From BJHQ01 sp964654285 (GTDB taxonomy: Bacteria; Planctomycetota; UBA11346): a stretch of 64,000 nt of DNA. Where the stretch lies: the NCBI GenBank assembly GCA_964654285.1, contig CAZZJC010000008.1, positions 1 to 64,000 of the forward strand, read 5' to 3'. The notes under the pieces were generated by a model that ran no database searches, was not told where the DNA came from, and was given only the letters and a program-made list of their open reading frames with translations. The translations under genes and the position numbers were made by a program. Within the stretch, counting starts at the first letter, position 1. The number at the start of each line of letters is the position of its first letter. Shown piece after piece: positions 1 to 7,460 of the stretch.

Positions 1-7
1 CTTGAGA

Positions 8-54
8 CGGCGAAGCCGACTCTTCCGGCGCAGCCGGAACCCCGCGCAGCGGGG
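8..54. repeat. Array of three small hairpins with GNA-type loops
   Basis: Three perfect inverted repeats follow one another: CGGC-GAA-GCCG at 8-18, TTCCGGC-GCA-GCCGGAA at 23-39 and CCCCGC-GCA-GCGGGG at 40-54. Each has a three-base loop closed so that the tip reads GCGAAGC or GCGCAGC. GCGAAGC is a known exceptionally stable DNA mini-hairpin. The array lies just past the 3' end of the leftward operon that stops at 94, so it may act as a REP-like intergenic element or as a terminator or mRNA 3' stabiliser. More G/C-rich dyads follow up to about 93. I see no gene in 1-93. Confidence 0.6.
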
Positions 55-93
55 AGGTTCTTTGGAAGGCAGCCGGCCGCCCCGGCCAGGGCC

Positions 94-873
94 TCAGGCC
101 GGCGGCAGCAGGAATCCCTCGCCGGGCTTGAGCACCAGAGGGGTGGTCTCGGGCGCCAGGTGCTTGACTGCGTTGCGGAAACCAGCCGGATCTCCTGCGC
201 CGTGCTCGACGAACATCCAGAAGTGGCAGGGCAGGGCGCGGCGGGGCCTGGCGATCTGCACCAGCATGGCAGCGTCGATGTGGCTGAGGTTGCCGTAGAC
301 CCCGTTGATGCAGGTCACCATCAGATCGAGCCGGGGCGTGAACAGCGGGGTGAAGGTGGTGAAGCGCAGGGCGGTGTCCCCGCTGAGGAAGATGCACCGC
401 CCGTCGAGGTCCAGGACGATGGTCAGGGCGCTGGCGGACAGATCGCCGTGATCGGCCGGCACCGCGCGCACGGTCAGGCTGTCGGCCAGCGGATTGGTGC
501 CGGGGCGCAGCAGCCGGCTGCGTGCGGCATCGATGCCGGCCTGGCGCATCGGTTCCTGGCAGCCTTCCGGGCCGGCAAAGCGGCAGTTCGGGTTGTTGCG
601 GGCGATGACCGGGATGGTGTCGGGGTCGAAGTGGTCGGTGTGTTCGTGGGTGAAGATCACCCAGTCGGCGCGTACGTCTTCGGCCGCTATCGGCGTCGGC
701 ATCATGCGCTTGAATCCGTGCAGGCGCTCAGCCGCGTCGGACAGGTAGGGATCGACCACCACCACCTGGCCGGAGGCGGTCTTGAAGGCGTAGCCGGCCT
801 GGCCCAGCCACCAGAGCTGGACGGCGCCGGAAGCGACCTGGCAGGCGTGGATGCGCTGGGCGAGATCGGTCAT
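94..873 (-). CDS. UlaG-like metallo-beta-lactamase-fold hydrolase (possible sugar-acid lactonase)
   Basis: This 259-aa protein has the metallo-beta-lactamase metal motif HEHTDHFD near residue 76. It also has a later SGDTALR segment and GNLSHIDAA and PCHFWMF blocks typical of the UlaG (L-ascorbate-6-phosphate lactonase) branch. The VDPYLSD block near the N-terminus also fits that branch. UlaG enzymes are cytoplasmic and open the lactone ring of a sugar-acid phosphate. The start ATG overlaps the stop of the upstream gene (ATGA), so the two are translationally coupled. It is the last gene of the leftward operon. Its position with dehydrogenases and a mutarotase-fold protein fits lactone hydrolysis in sugar oxidation, but the substrate is not known. 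Confidence 0.75.
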   Translation of the reverse strand: MTDLAQRIHACQVASGAVQLWWLGQAGYAFKTASGQVVVVDPYLSDAAERLHGFKRMMPTPIAAEDVRADWVIFTHEHTDHFDPDTIPVIARNNPNCRFAGPEGCQEPMRQAGIDAARSRLLRPGTNPLADSLTVRAVPADHGDLSASALTIVLDLDGRCIFLSGDTALRFTTFTPLFTPRLDLMVTCINGVYGNLSHIDAAMLVQIARPRRALPCHFWMFVEHGAGDPAGFRNAVKHLAPETTPLVLKPGEGFLLPPA

Positions 874-1964
874 GGCAGGGGATCCGTCCTCAGGGTTGCG
901 ACCGGTCCGAGGACCAGGGCGGCGATGCGATCAAGGGCCTCGGCCGGTCCGCGCCAGGCCCAAAGCTGCGAGACGTCCTCGCTGACGCCGCCCTCAGCGC
1001 GCACCGGGATGGCGGGGGCATGGTACTCCAGCTCGTTGAAATGCGCGTCCTCGATCACCGCGTGGCAGTATTGCGCAGCGAAGCCGCGCACCTGCGGCTG
1101 GTGGGTGAGGGAGTCGACGTAATCGCCCGAGGGATCGACCAGGAAGTTGCGCACGATCAGATCGTCGTCCCCTTCGCCGTGGCGGCGGCGGTAGCCGATC
1201 CGGCCGGAGGCGGCCCAGGCGGGGATGCCGAGCTTGGTCGTGTCGCTGATGACCATGTCCCAGGCCAGGCCCGAGCCGGCGCGGCTCAGGCGCGACGGCG
1301 GGAGCTCGCCAACCATCGTCACCGGTTCGGCCCGGCAGTGGGTGGCGACCAGCATGCGGCCAGGGGCGGGAAGCTGGAGCAGGCTCCACAGGCCGAGCAT
1401 GCCCGCTTCGGCGGAGCCAGGGGCGGCGTGCAGTTCCAGCCGGGTGCGCTGGGCATACCCGGCGAAGCGCACCCCGGCGGGAGGAGGCAAGTGGCGCAGG
1501 GGATTGCCGGTGGGCGAAATACGGCGGGTCAAACGGAAGCCGACCCGACGCCGTGCGCTGAGATGGGCGACCTCGCCGGAATTGGACAGCTCCACCTCGC
1601 CGTCGACGGGTCGCAGGGTGTAGGCGCCGGGGTCGACGCCGCGCGGCACTTCGTAGTCGGTCCGGCGTTCATCGGGAAAATGCAGGTCGCGTTCCGGCGC
1701 CAGCCAGATGCGGTCGCCGCCAGGGTGGAAGTTGTCCGCGCGACGCAGCAGCGCCGTGCCCCGGGCCGGTTCGGCCAGATGCGGATGGATCCAGAAAAAG
1801 CTGCGCTCGTCGCCGCGAGCGAACAGGCCGAGCACGCGACCGCCTTCGGGCAGCAGCTCAAGCGCGGTGCCGTCCGGGAATTCCCACGCCACGAGTTTCC
1901 GCCCGCATTGCCCGAGGCGGGACCGAACCTCGGCGCGGGTGCAGGATTCAGACGCCTGGGACAT
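870..1964 (-). CDS. Mutarotase-fold-like protein of unknown function (DUF6786-like)
   Basis: This is a 364-aa cytoplasmic protein with no signal peptide or membrane segment. The sequence alternates short beta-like stretches (AWEFPDGTALELLPEGGRV near the start) and has many aromatic, His and Asp residues. This resembles aldose-1-epimerase or DUF4432/DUF6786-type proteins found in carbohydrate clusters of Planctomycetota and Bacteroidota. The assignment is by general resemblance, not by catalytic motifs. Its start lies 17 bases inside the preceding SDR gene and its end overlaps the next start, so it is embedded in the leftward operon. A role in sugar anomer handling or sugar binding is an inference. 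Confidence 0.5.
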   Translation of the reverse strand: MSQASESCTRAEVRSRLGQCGRKLVAWEFPDGTALELLPEGGRVLGLFARGDERSFFWIHPHLAEPARGTALLRRADNFHPGGDRIWLAPERDLHFPDERRTDYEVPRGVDPGAYTLRPVDGEVELSNSGEVAHLSARRRVGFRLTRRISPTGNPLRHLPPPAGVRFAGYAQRTRLELHAAPGSAEAGMLGLWSLLQLPAPGRMLVATHCRAEPVTMVGELPPSRLSRAGSGLAWDMVISDTTKLGIPAWAASGRIGYRRRHGEGDDDLIVRNFLVDPSGDYVDSLTHQPQVRGFAAQYCHAVIEDAHFNELEYHAPAIPVRAEGGVSEDVSQLWAWRGPAEALDRIAALVLGPVATLRTDPLP

Positions 1965-2775
1965 AGCCCTTGCCGAACTGGGCCTCGATGGGATGGCGGA
2001 AGTCGTCGCGGAAGGCGAACCACGAAGCGGTGCCGCCGTCGACCACCAGGGTCTGGCCGACGATGTAACGCGCTTCGGGCGAGGCGAGGAAACGCGCCAC
2101 CCCGGCGATGTCGGAGGGCTGGCCGAGGAATCCGGCCGGGATGTTGCGACCGGCGGCGACCGTATCGAAATGGGATATCACCTTGTGCTGGTTCTCGACC
2201 TCGACCGCACCTGGGGCGATGGCGTTGACGCGCACGCCGCGCGGGGCGAGTTCGATGGCGAGCGAACGGGTGAAGGAGATGATCGCGCCGCGGGTGCCGG
2301 CGTAGACCGCGTGTTCGCGACAGCCCGAGATGGCGTGGATCGAGGTGAGGTTGATCACGCTGCCATGCGCGGATTCGAGCGCCGGCAGGCAGGCCTGGGT
2401 GAGGAAGAACGGGGCCTTGACGTTGACCATGTAGATGGCGTCGAACTGTTCGACCTGCACCTGGTCGAAGACCTTGTTCATGGTGATGCCGGCATTGTTG
2501 ACCAGCACATCCAGGCCGCCGAGCCAGGCCACCGCCTCGCTGGCGAGCTGGCCGTAGGCGGACTGGGTCAGGAAATCCGCCCGGAAGGCCCGGGCCTCGC
2601 CGCCGCCGGCGCGGATCTCGGCCACCACCGCCTCGGCACCTGAGGACGAGTGCGAATAATGGATGGCCACTTTGGCACCGGCCTGGGCGAAACCGAGGGC
2701 GACGCCGCGGCCGATGCCGGTTCCCGCCCCGGTGACCAGGACGCGTTGACGTTGGGAGGTGCTGGGAGCAGTCAT
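1948..2775 (-). CDS. SDR-family protein with catalytic Lys replaced by Arg
   Basis: This 275-aa Rossmann protein has the classical SDR cofactor motif TGAGTGIG (residues 15-22), VNNAG (92-96) and the catalytic-type Ser145. The active-site YxxxK motif reads YAGTR, so Tyr158 is present but the position of the catalytic Lys (162) is Arg, encoded by CGC. Classical SDRs oxidise or reduce hydroxyl/keto groups with NAD(P) and need that Lys, so activity may be altered. The C-terminus has the usual VVDGG cofactor/substrate block and then an extended tail of about 25 residues. It is the second enzyme gene after the FadR-type regulator, next to another SDR that is altered at the Tyr. Confidence 0.85.
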   Translation of the reverse strand: MTAPSTSQRQRVLVTGAGTGIGRGVALGFAQAGAKVAIHYSHSSSGAEAVVAEIRAGGGEARAFRADFLTQSAYGQLASEAVAWLGGLDVLVNNAGITMNKVFDQVQVEQFDAIYMVNVKAPFFLTQACLPALESAHGSVINLTSIHAISGCREHAVYAGTRGAIISFTRSLAIELAPRGVRVNAIAPGAVEVENQHKVISHFDTVAAGRNIPAGFLGQPSDIAGVARFLASPEARYIVGQTLVVDGGTASWFAFRDDFRHPIEAQFGKGYVPGV

Positions 2776-2799
2776 GGTCGCCTTTGCAAGGGGGATTGC

Positions 2800-3582
2800 T
2801 CAGAAATCGCGGATATAGCCGGCGGTCCAGCCGCCATCGACGGTCAGCACGTGGCCATTGACGTATTCACTTTCGGGGGCCGCCAGGTAGAGCGCCGCAT
2901 AGGCGATGTCTTCGACCTTGCCCGGCCGTCCGAGCGGGATGTGGTCGAGCATCTGCTGGTACTTGGCCATGAATTGCGCGTCCTTGCCATAGAACAACGC
3001 CTGCGTGCCATCGGTGAGGATCGACCCGGGGGCGATGGCGTTGACCAGCACCCCGCGTCCGCCCAGTTCCAGCGCCATGCCCTTGGTGAGGTTGACCACC
3101 CCGGCCTTGGCGGCGACGAAGGCGCACTGCAACCGTGCCGGCACGAGGCCGAGCACCGAGGCGATGTTGATGATGCGGCCCGAACCCTGGCCGACCATCA
3201 CCTGCGCTCCGGCCTTCGAGACGAGGAAGACGCCATCGAGATCGATCTTGATCAGCCGCTGCCATTCCTCCCACGGGAACTGGTCGATGGGTACCCGGTG
3301 CTTGGCGGTGTTGGTGCCGGCGTTGTTCACCAGGATGTCGAGCCGGCCATACCTTGCGACGGTTTCGGCGATGACAGCGTCGATCTCCTGGGCGTCGGTC
3401 ACGTCCATCCGTACGCCCCGGCAATCGGGATGCGCGGCGGCGGCGGCCTTGGCCTCATCCACCAGGATATCGGCGTAGACCACCCGTGCCCCATTTTTGG
3501 CGAAGACATCAGCGATGCTCTTGCCGATGTTGCGGGCGGCTCCGGTGACCAATGCGACCTTGCCAGTGAGATCCGCGTGCAT
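2800..3582 (-). CDS. SDR-family protein with catalytic Tyr replaced by Phe
   Basis: This 260-aa protein has TGAARNIG (13-20), VNNAG (85-89), Ser142 and the C-terminal TVDGGWTAG block, all standard for classical SDR oxidoreductases. The YxxxK motif reads FVAAK: residue 155 is Phe (TTC), while Lys159 is kept. Loss of the Tyr hydroxyl normally abolishes or strongly reduces hydride-transfer catalysis in this family. It is the first enzyme gene after the regulator, 70 bp downstream of it, and a partial operator-like sequence lies in that gap. It may be an inactive partner of the next SDR, may use a different acid/base, or may bind without catalysis. Confidence 0.85.
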   Translation of the reverse strand: MHADLTGKVALVTGAARNIGKSIADVFAKNGARVVYADILVDEAKAAAAAHPDCRGVRMDVTDAQEIDAVIAETVARYGRLDILVNNAGTNTAKHRVPIDQFPWEEWQRLIKIDLDGVFLVSKAGAQVMVGQGSGRIINIASVLGLVPARLQCAFVAAKAGVVNLTKGMALELGGRGVLVNAIAPGSILTDGTQALFYGKDAQFMAKYQQMLDHIPLGRPGKVEDIAYAALYLAAPESEYVNGHVLTVDGGWTAGYIRDF

Positions 3583-3636
3583 GAATCGCCTCGTTTTGTG
3601 ATTGGTTAGGAAGCCGAACTGTCGGAGGTAGTTCTT

Positions 3637-3658
3637 TATATCATCAGATTATTTAGTC
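3637..3658. promoter_or_regulatory. Second candidate operator for the FadR-type regulator
   Basis: This AT-rich stretch (TATATCATCAGATTAT at its left) matches 13 of 16 bases with the reverse complement of the perfect palindrome at 4529-4550. It sits at the 3' end of the regulator gene and 55 bp before the first leftward SDR gene. The right half is degenerate. It may allow separate control of the enzyme genes downstream of the regulator. Confidence 0.35.
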
Positions 3659-4402
3659 AACCGGGTTGCTCGGGGGTTCGGAAATTGGATCGGCATAATG
3701 ACCTAAGTGGTCTTCCATCAGAGACCTGGCCTGAACGACATTGCGTTCACGCAGGGCCTTGAGAATGGCACGATGCCCTTCGATCCCATTGTTCCACCCC
3801 GAACGCACGGCGGCGACTTCGCCCTTAAAGGAACGGAAGAACACCTCCAGCAGGCCGCTGAACGCGATGAGCGGCCCGACCTGGCTGCATTCCAGGAGGG
3901 CTTTGTGGAAGGCGAGATCCCCGGCCACGAAGGCGTCGACCTCGGTGATCGTGGTCAGGCGGTCGTTGAGGAGGCAGAGCCTTTGGTAGGCATCATCGTC
4001 GGTAGCGATGCGCTCCACCGCCTCGGCCAGGGCGCCGGATTCGATGATCATGCGCGCCTTGACGAGTTCAGCGCGAGGATAATTCGAGGTCGCCAGGTGG
4101 AATCCCAGAAAAGTCGACACCCGGGTCATGTCGACCTTGCCGATGGTGAGTCCCCGACGGGGGGCCGAACGCAGGATGCCGAGGAATCCCAGCGAACGGG
4201 TGGCCTCGCGAACGCTGAGCCGGCTGACCCCGAGCATGTCGGCGAACTGCTGCTCGGTCGGCAGGCGATCGCCCTCGGTCAGCTTGCGATCAAGGATGAA
4301 TTCCTTGATCCGGTCGGCGATCATGTCCACCAACCGCTGGGTTGAGAGCGGGGCTTCGTTCGCCAGCGTTTCCTGGCCTGATTCAGCTCGTTCAGTGGTC
4401 AA
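3653..4402 (-). CDS. GntR/FadR-family transcriptional regulator (FCD ligand domain)
   Basis: This 249-aa protein has an N-terminal winged helix-turn-helix (about 25-90, including RLPTEQQFADMLGVSRLSVR) and a C-terminal all-helical FCD domain (about 105-235). The FCD metal/ligand residues are visible in DLAFHKAL, GHRAIL and DHLGHY. FCD regulators usually repress uronate, gluconate or other acid catabolic genes and are released by a pathway acid. The start is a TTG preceded by GGAGG at 5-bp spacing; no better ATG is present. It lies at the head of the leftward operon and is divergent from the large rightward operon, so it probably controls both and itself. Confidence 0.92.
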   Translation of the reverse strand: MTTERAESGQETLANEAPLSTQRLVDMIADRIKEFILDRKLTEGDRLPTEQQFADMLGVSRLSVREATRSLGFLGILRSAPRRGLTIGKVDMTRVSTFLGFHLATSNYPRAELVKARMIIESGALAEAVERIATDDDAYQRLCLLNDRLTTITEVDAFVAGDLAFHKALLECSQVGPLIAFSGLLEVFFRSFKGEVAAVRSGWNNGIEGHRAILKALRERNVVQARSLMEDHLGHYADPISEPPSNPVD

Positions 4403-4512
4403 AGCGGCCTCCAGGGTTGGGATTCGGGAGAGATTGAATCCGATGACACAGATGCAACGGCAATTGGTTCACTGGATCACTCGCGGGAGCGGGTGAAGCC
4501 TAGCAGCATAGA

Positions 4513-4550
4513 TTGACATCGCCGAGATTATATTATTGTCTGATAATATA
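4513..4550. promoter_or_regulatory. Divergent promoter with AT-rich perfect palindrome (candidate operator)
   Basis: The 197-bp gap between the regulator and the FAH gene holds a perfect 8-bp inverted repeat, TATATTAT-TGTCTG-ATAATATA, at 4529-4550. It stands out in very GC-rich DNA. Its core TTGTCTGATAA resembles the TnGTnnnACnA pattern of FadR-type operators, with one mismatch. A consensus -35 (TTGACA) is at 4513-4518 on the + strand, and a perfect TATAAT reads leftwards at 4532-4527. The palindrome therefore overlaps the start region of promoters in both directions, as expected for autoregulated divergent repression. The + strand -10 is not clear. Confidence 0.6.
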
Positions 4551-4599
4551 GAAAATAAAAGTCCAATCAACGATCATCACCCCTTTCAAGGAAAACCCT

Positions 4600-5388
4600 G
4601 TGAAAGTAGCGAGATTCCACCACCCCTCTACCGGTCCTGCCTGGGGCGTCCTGCGCGGCAGCGACCTGACGCTGCTCAGCGGCAGCCCTTTCGGCGCCTG
4701 GCGCGAGACCGGCACGGTCATTCCCCGCTCCGAGGTCAAATTGCTGGCGCCCGTCGACGGCGGTGACCTGCTGTGCTTCGGTCGCAACTACAAGGCGCAC
4801 GCCGAAGAAGGTGGCGACAGCATCCCCAAGTCGCCGTTGCTGTTCATCAAGGCGACCTCCTGCGTCACGGATCCGGGTGCTCCCATCGTGCTTCCCCGCG
4901 AGGCGCCGGATCAGGTCGACTACGAGGCCGAACTGGCGGTGATCATCGGCAAGACCGCCCGCCATGTCAGCGTCGAGAACGCCTTGTCGCACGTGTTCGG
5001 CTACGCCTGCGCCAACGACGTCAGCGCACGCGACTGTCAGATGGGCGATGGCCAGTGGGCGCGCGGGAAGTCCTTCGACACCTTCGCGCCTATCGGCCCG
5101 TGGATCGAAACCGAGCTCGATCCCGGCAACCTCATGATCCGCGGCCGGCTGAACGGCAAGGTCATGCAGGAGGCCTCGACCTCGCTGCTGATCTTCGATG
5201 TCCCCTACCTGATCAGCTACATCTCGCGCAGCCTGACCCTGCGCCCGGGCACCGTGCTGCTCACCGGAACGCCCGCCGGTTGCGGCTTCGCGCTCAAACC
5301 GCCCGTCTACCTCAAGCCTGGCGATGTCTACTCGGTCGAGATCGACGGCATCGGCACCCTCTCCAACCCCATCATCGCGGAAGCCTGA
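4600..5388 (+). CDS. Fumarylacetoacetate hydrolase (FAH)-family enzyme
   Basis: This 262-aa protein has the FAH catalytic fold in its C-terminal 200 residues. Visible are CFGRNYKAHAEE, the metal-ligand segment YEAELAVIIGK (ExE), ANDVSARDCQ supplying the Asp, and LLTGTPAGCG. FAH-family enzymes cleave C-C bonds of, or decarboxylate/isomerise, 2,4-diketo acids; some members hydrolyse 2,4-diketo-3-deoxy sugar acids in L-fuconate and L-rhamnonate catabolism. The start is GTG with AAGGA upstream. It is the first gene of the rightward operon and lies 3 bp from the next gene. The substrate is not determined by sequence; a diketo-deoxy acid would fit its neighbours. Confidence 0.85.
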   Translation: MKVARFHHPSTGPAWGVLRGSDLTLLSGSPFGAWRETGTVIPRSEVKLLAPVDGGDLLCFGRNYKAHAEEGGDSIPKSPLLFIKATSCVTDPGAPIVLPREAPDQVDYEAELAVIIGKTARHVSVENALSHVFGYACANDVSARDCQMGDGQWARGKSFDTFAPIGPWIETELDPGNLMIRGRLNGKVMQEASTSLLIFDVPYLISYISRSLTLRPGTVLLTGTPAGCGFALKPPVYLKPGDVYSVEIDGIGTLSNPIIAEA

Positions 5389-5391
5389 ACC

Positions 5392-6360
5392 ATGCCCACC
5401 ATCGCCGTCACCGACTTCGCCTTCGACGACCTGTCCATCGAGACCGGCGTCCTCGCACCCAAGGGCCACACCATCACCAGCCTGAAGACCGGCAAGGACC
5501 AGGCGAAGCTCATCGAGCTGGTGCGGGATGCCGACGCGGTCATCGCCCAGTTCGCACCCGTCAACGCCGAGGTCATCGGCGCCATGCGCAAGGCCAAGGT
5601 CATCGTGCGCTATGGCATCGGCGTCGACAACGTCGATCTCAAGGCGGCAGCGGCCAAGGGGATCCCGGTCTGCAACATCCCGGACTACTGCATCGACGAG
5701 GTCGCCGACCACACGTTGGCGGCGATCCTGGATCTGGTCCGGCGCAACACCTCCAACGTGCTCAAGGTGCGCGGTGGCGGCTGGGGCCTTGGCGTGGGCC
5801 TGAAGGACATGCACTGCCTGAAGGACATGACCGTGGGCATCGTCGCCTTCGGCCGCATCGCGCGCGAAGTCGTCGCCCGGCTGAAGGGCTTCAAGTGCCG
5901 GATCCTGGTCAGCGATCCCGTGGTCGACCCGGCCGTCATCCGCGCCGCCGGGGCGGTCCCGGCCAGCCTCGACGAGATCCTGACCCAGAGCGACCTGATC
6001 AGCCTGCACTGCCCCAGCGTCGACGCGACGCGCCAGATGATCAACGCGCAGAGCATCGCCAGGATGAAGGACGGCGTGCTGTTCGTGAACACCTCGCGCG
6101 GAACCCTGGTGAAGACCGATGATCTCGTCGCGGCCCTCACGAGCGGCAAGATCGCGGCGGCGGCGCTGGATGTGACCGACCCAGAACCGCCTCCGGCCGG
6201 CCATCCGCTGGTGAAGCTGGACAACGTGTTCATCACCTCGCACATCGCCTCGGCCACCCCCCAGGCGGTGTACCGCCTGCGCTCGCAGGCAGCCGAGACC
6301 GCGGCGCAGGTGCTCGCCGGAGGCAAGGCGCCCAACGTGGTGAACGGCGTGAAGGCCTGA
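5392..6360 (+). CDS. D-isomer-specific 2-hydroxyacid dehydrogenase (CtBP/GyaR-like)
   Basis: This 322-aa protein has the two-domain 2-hydroxyacid dehydrogenase layout. The NAD-binding loop reads VGIVAFGRIA (residues ~147-156), so the usual GFGRIG has Ala at the first and last Gly positions. The last change is common in the CtBP branch, the first is less so. The catalytic Arg (NTSRGTL), Glu (DVTDPEPP) and His (ITSHIASATP) are all present. It would reduce a 2-keto acid or oxidise a D-2-hydroxyacid with NAD(H) in the cytoplasm. It is tightly packed between the FAH gene and the Ldh2 gene. The substrate is unknown. Confidence 0.88.
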   Translation: MPTIAVTDFAFDDLSIETGVLAPKGHTITSLKTGKDQAKLIELVRDADAVIAQFAPVNAEVIGAMRKAKVIVRYGIGVDNVDLKAAAAKGIPVCNIPDYCIDEVADHTLAAILDLVRRNTSNVLKVRGGGWGLGVGLKDMHCLKDMTVGIVAFGRIAREVVARLKGFKCRILVSDPVVDPAVIRAAGAVPASLDEILTQSDLISLHCPSVDATRQMINAQSIARMKDGVLFVNTSRGTLVKTDDLVAALTSGKIAAAALDVTDPEPPPAGHPLVKLDNVFITSHIASATPQAVYRLRSQAAETAAQVLAGGKAPNVVNGVKA

Positions 6361-6368
6361 CGTTCCGC

Positions 6369-7424
6369 ATGGACCGCATCCGTCCGGAAGATCTGCACGC
6401 CTTCTGCGTCACGGCCATGGTCGTGGCCGGGGTGGACGCTGCGTCGGCGGCGACCACCGCCGACGCCCTGGTCGCCGCCGACACCTGGGGCACCCACACC
6501 CACGGAACCAAACAAGTCCGCGGGTTGATGAAGAACTTCCGCGACGGACGGATGGATCTCAACGCTCGCGCCCAACTCACCGGCGAAGGTCCGGGCTGGG
6601 CGCGGTTCGACGGCCACCACAGCCTGCCCATGCCGACCTCGGTGCTGGCCATGCGCACCGCCATCGCCAAGGCGCGCCAGACCGGCATCGCCATCGCAAC
6701 GATCTGCAACAGCGGCCACTATGGTGCGGCCGGGTACTATGCCTGGCTCGCCGCCCAAGAGGACATGATCGGCCTCAGCTTCTGCAACGTCGATCCCGGG
6801 GTGGCGGCCCCGGGTTCGCGCGGCCCGGTGCTGGGCACCAATCCCATGGCCTATGCCATCCCGGCTGGCGAGGAGGATCCGGTCATCCTCGACATCGCCA
6901 CCAGCGTGGTCGCGGCGAGCAAGGTCTACGCTTTGCGCGACCGCGGCAAACCCATCCCAGAGGGCTGGATCATCGATGGCGACGGCCTGCCCACCACCAC
7001 CGTGCCGCCCGGATTCCCCAGCCTGGGGGCGCTCCTGCCCATGGCCGGGCACAAAGGCTACGGCATCGGTTACCTGGTCGAGGTGATGACCGGGCTGCTC
7101 GCCGGGGGCGCGGTCGGAAATGAGGTTCGGAGCTGGGTGGTCGGCCCCGATCTGCCGGTCAATCAGTCGCACACCTTCATCGCCATCAACGTCGGCATGT
7201 TCGGCCCGGCTGAGGACTTCAAGCGCCGCCAGGACGCGTTGATCCGACAGCTGCGCAACGCCCCAAAGGCGGTCGGCACCGACCGCATCTATGTGCCCGG
7301 CGAAAAGGAATGGGAATACCGGCGTAACGCCGCGATCCACGGGCTCGACCTGCCGCAGGACGTACGCACCAGCTTGGCCGGCTTGGCCAAGGACCTCGGT
7401 CTGGTCGTTCCGACCTGGCTCTAG
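6369..7424 (+). CDS. Malate/L-lactate/ureidoglycolate dehydrogenase family (Ldh2) oxidoreductase
   Basis: This 351-aa protein has the Ldh2 pattern. DTWGTHTHGTK is near the N-terminus, the catalytic-type His sits in NSGHYGAAGYY, LGTNPMAYAIP forms the nucleotide region, and MAGHKGYGIGYLVEVM is near residue 225. Members of this family oxidise 2-hydroxyacids or reduce keto acids with NAD(P)H: L-lactate, malate, ureidoglycolate, 2,3-diketogulonate, sulfolactate. It is not related to ordinary lactate dehydrogenase. It follows the D-hydroxyacid dehydrogenase by 8 bp, so the operon pairs two opposite-type hydroxyacid dehydrogenases. The exact substrate is open. Confidence 0.88.
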   Translation: MDRIRPEDLHAFCVTAMVVAGVDAASAATTADALVAADTWGTHTHGTKQVRGLMKNFRDGRMDLNARAQLTGEGPGWARFDGHHSLPMPTSVLAMRTAIAKARQTGIAIATICNSGHYGAAGYYAWLAAQEDMIGLSFCNVDPGVAAPGSRGPVLGTNPMAYAIPAGEEDPVILDIATSVVAASKVYALRDRGKPIPEGWIIDGDGLPTTTVPPGFPSLGALLPMAGHKGYGIGYLVEVMTGLLAGGAVGNEVRSWVVGPDLPVNQSHTFIAINVGMFGPAEDFKRRQDALIRQLRNAPKAVGTDRIYVPGEKEWEYRRNAAIHGLDLPQDVRTSLAGLAKDLGLVVPTWL

Positions 7425-7460
7425 CCCGCCACATTTTTCCGACCCGGAAAAGAGTCAGCC

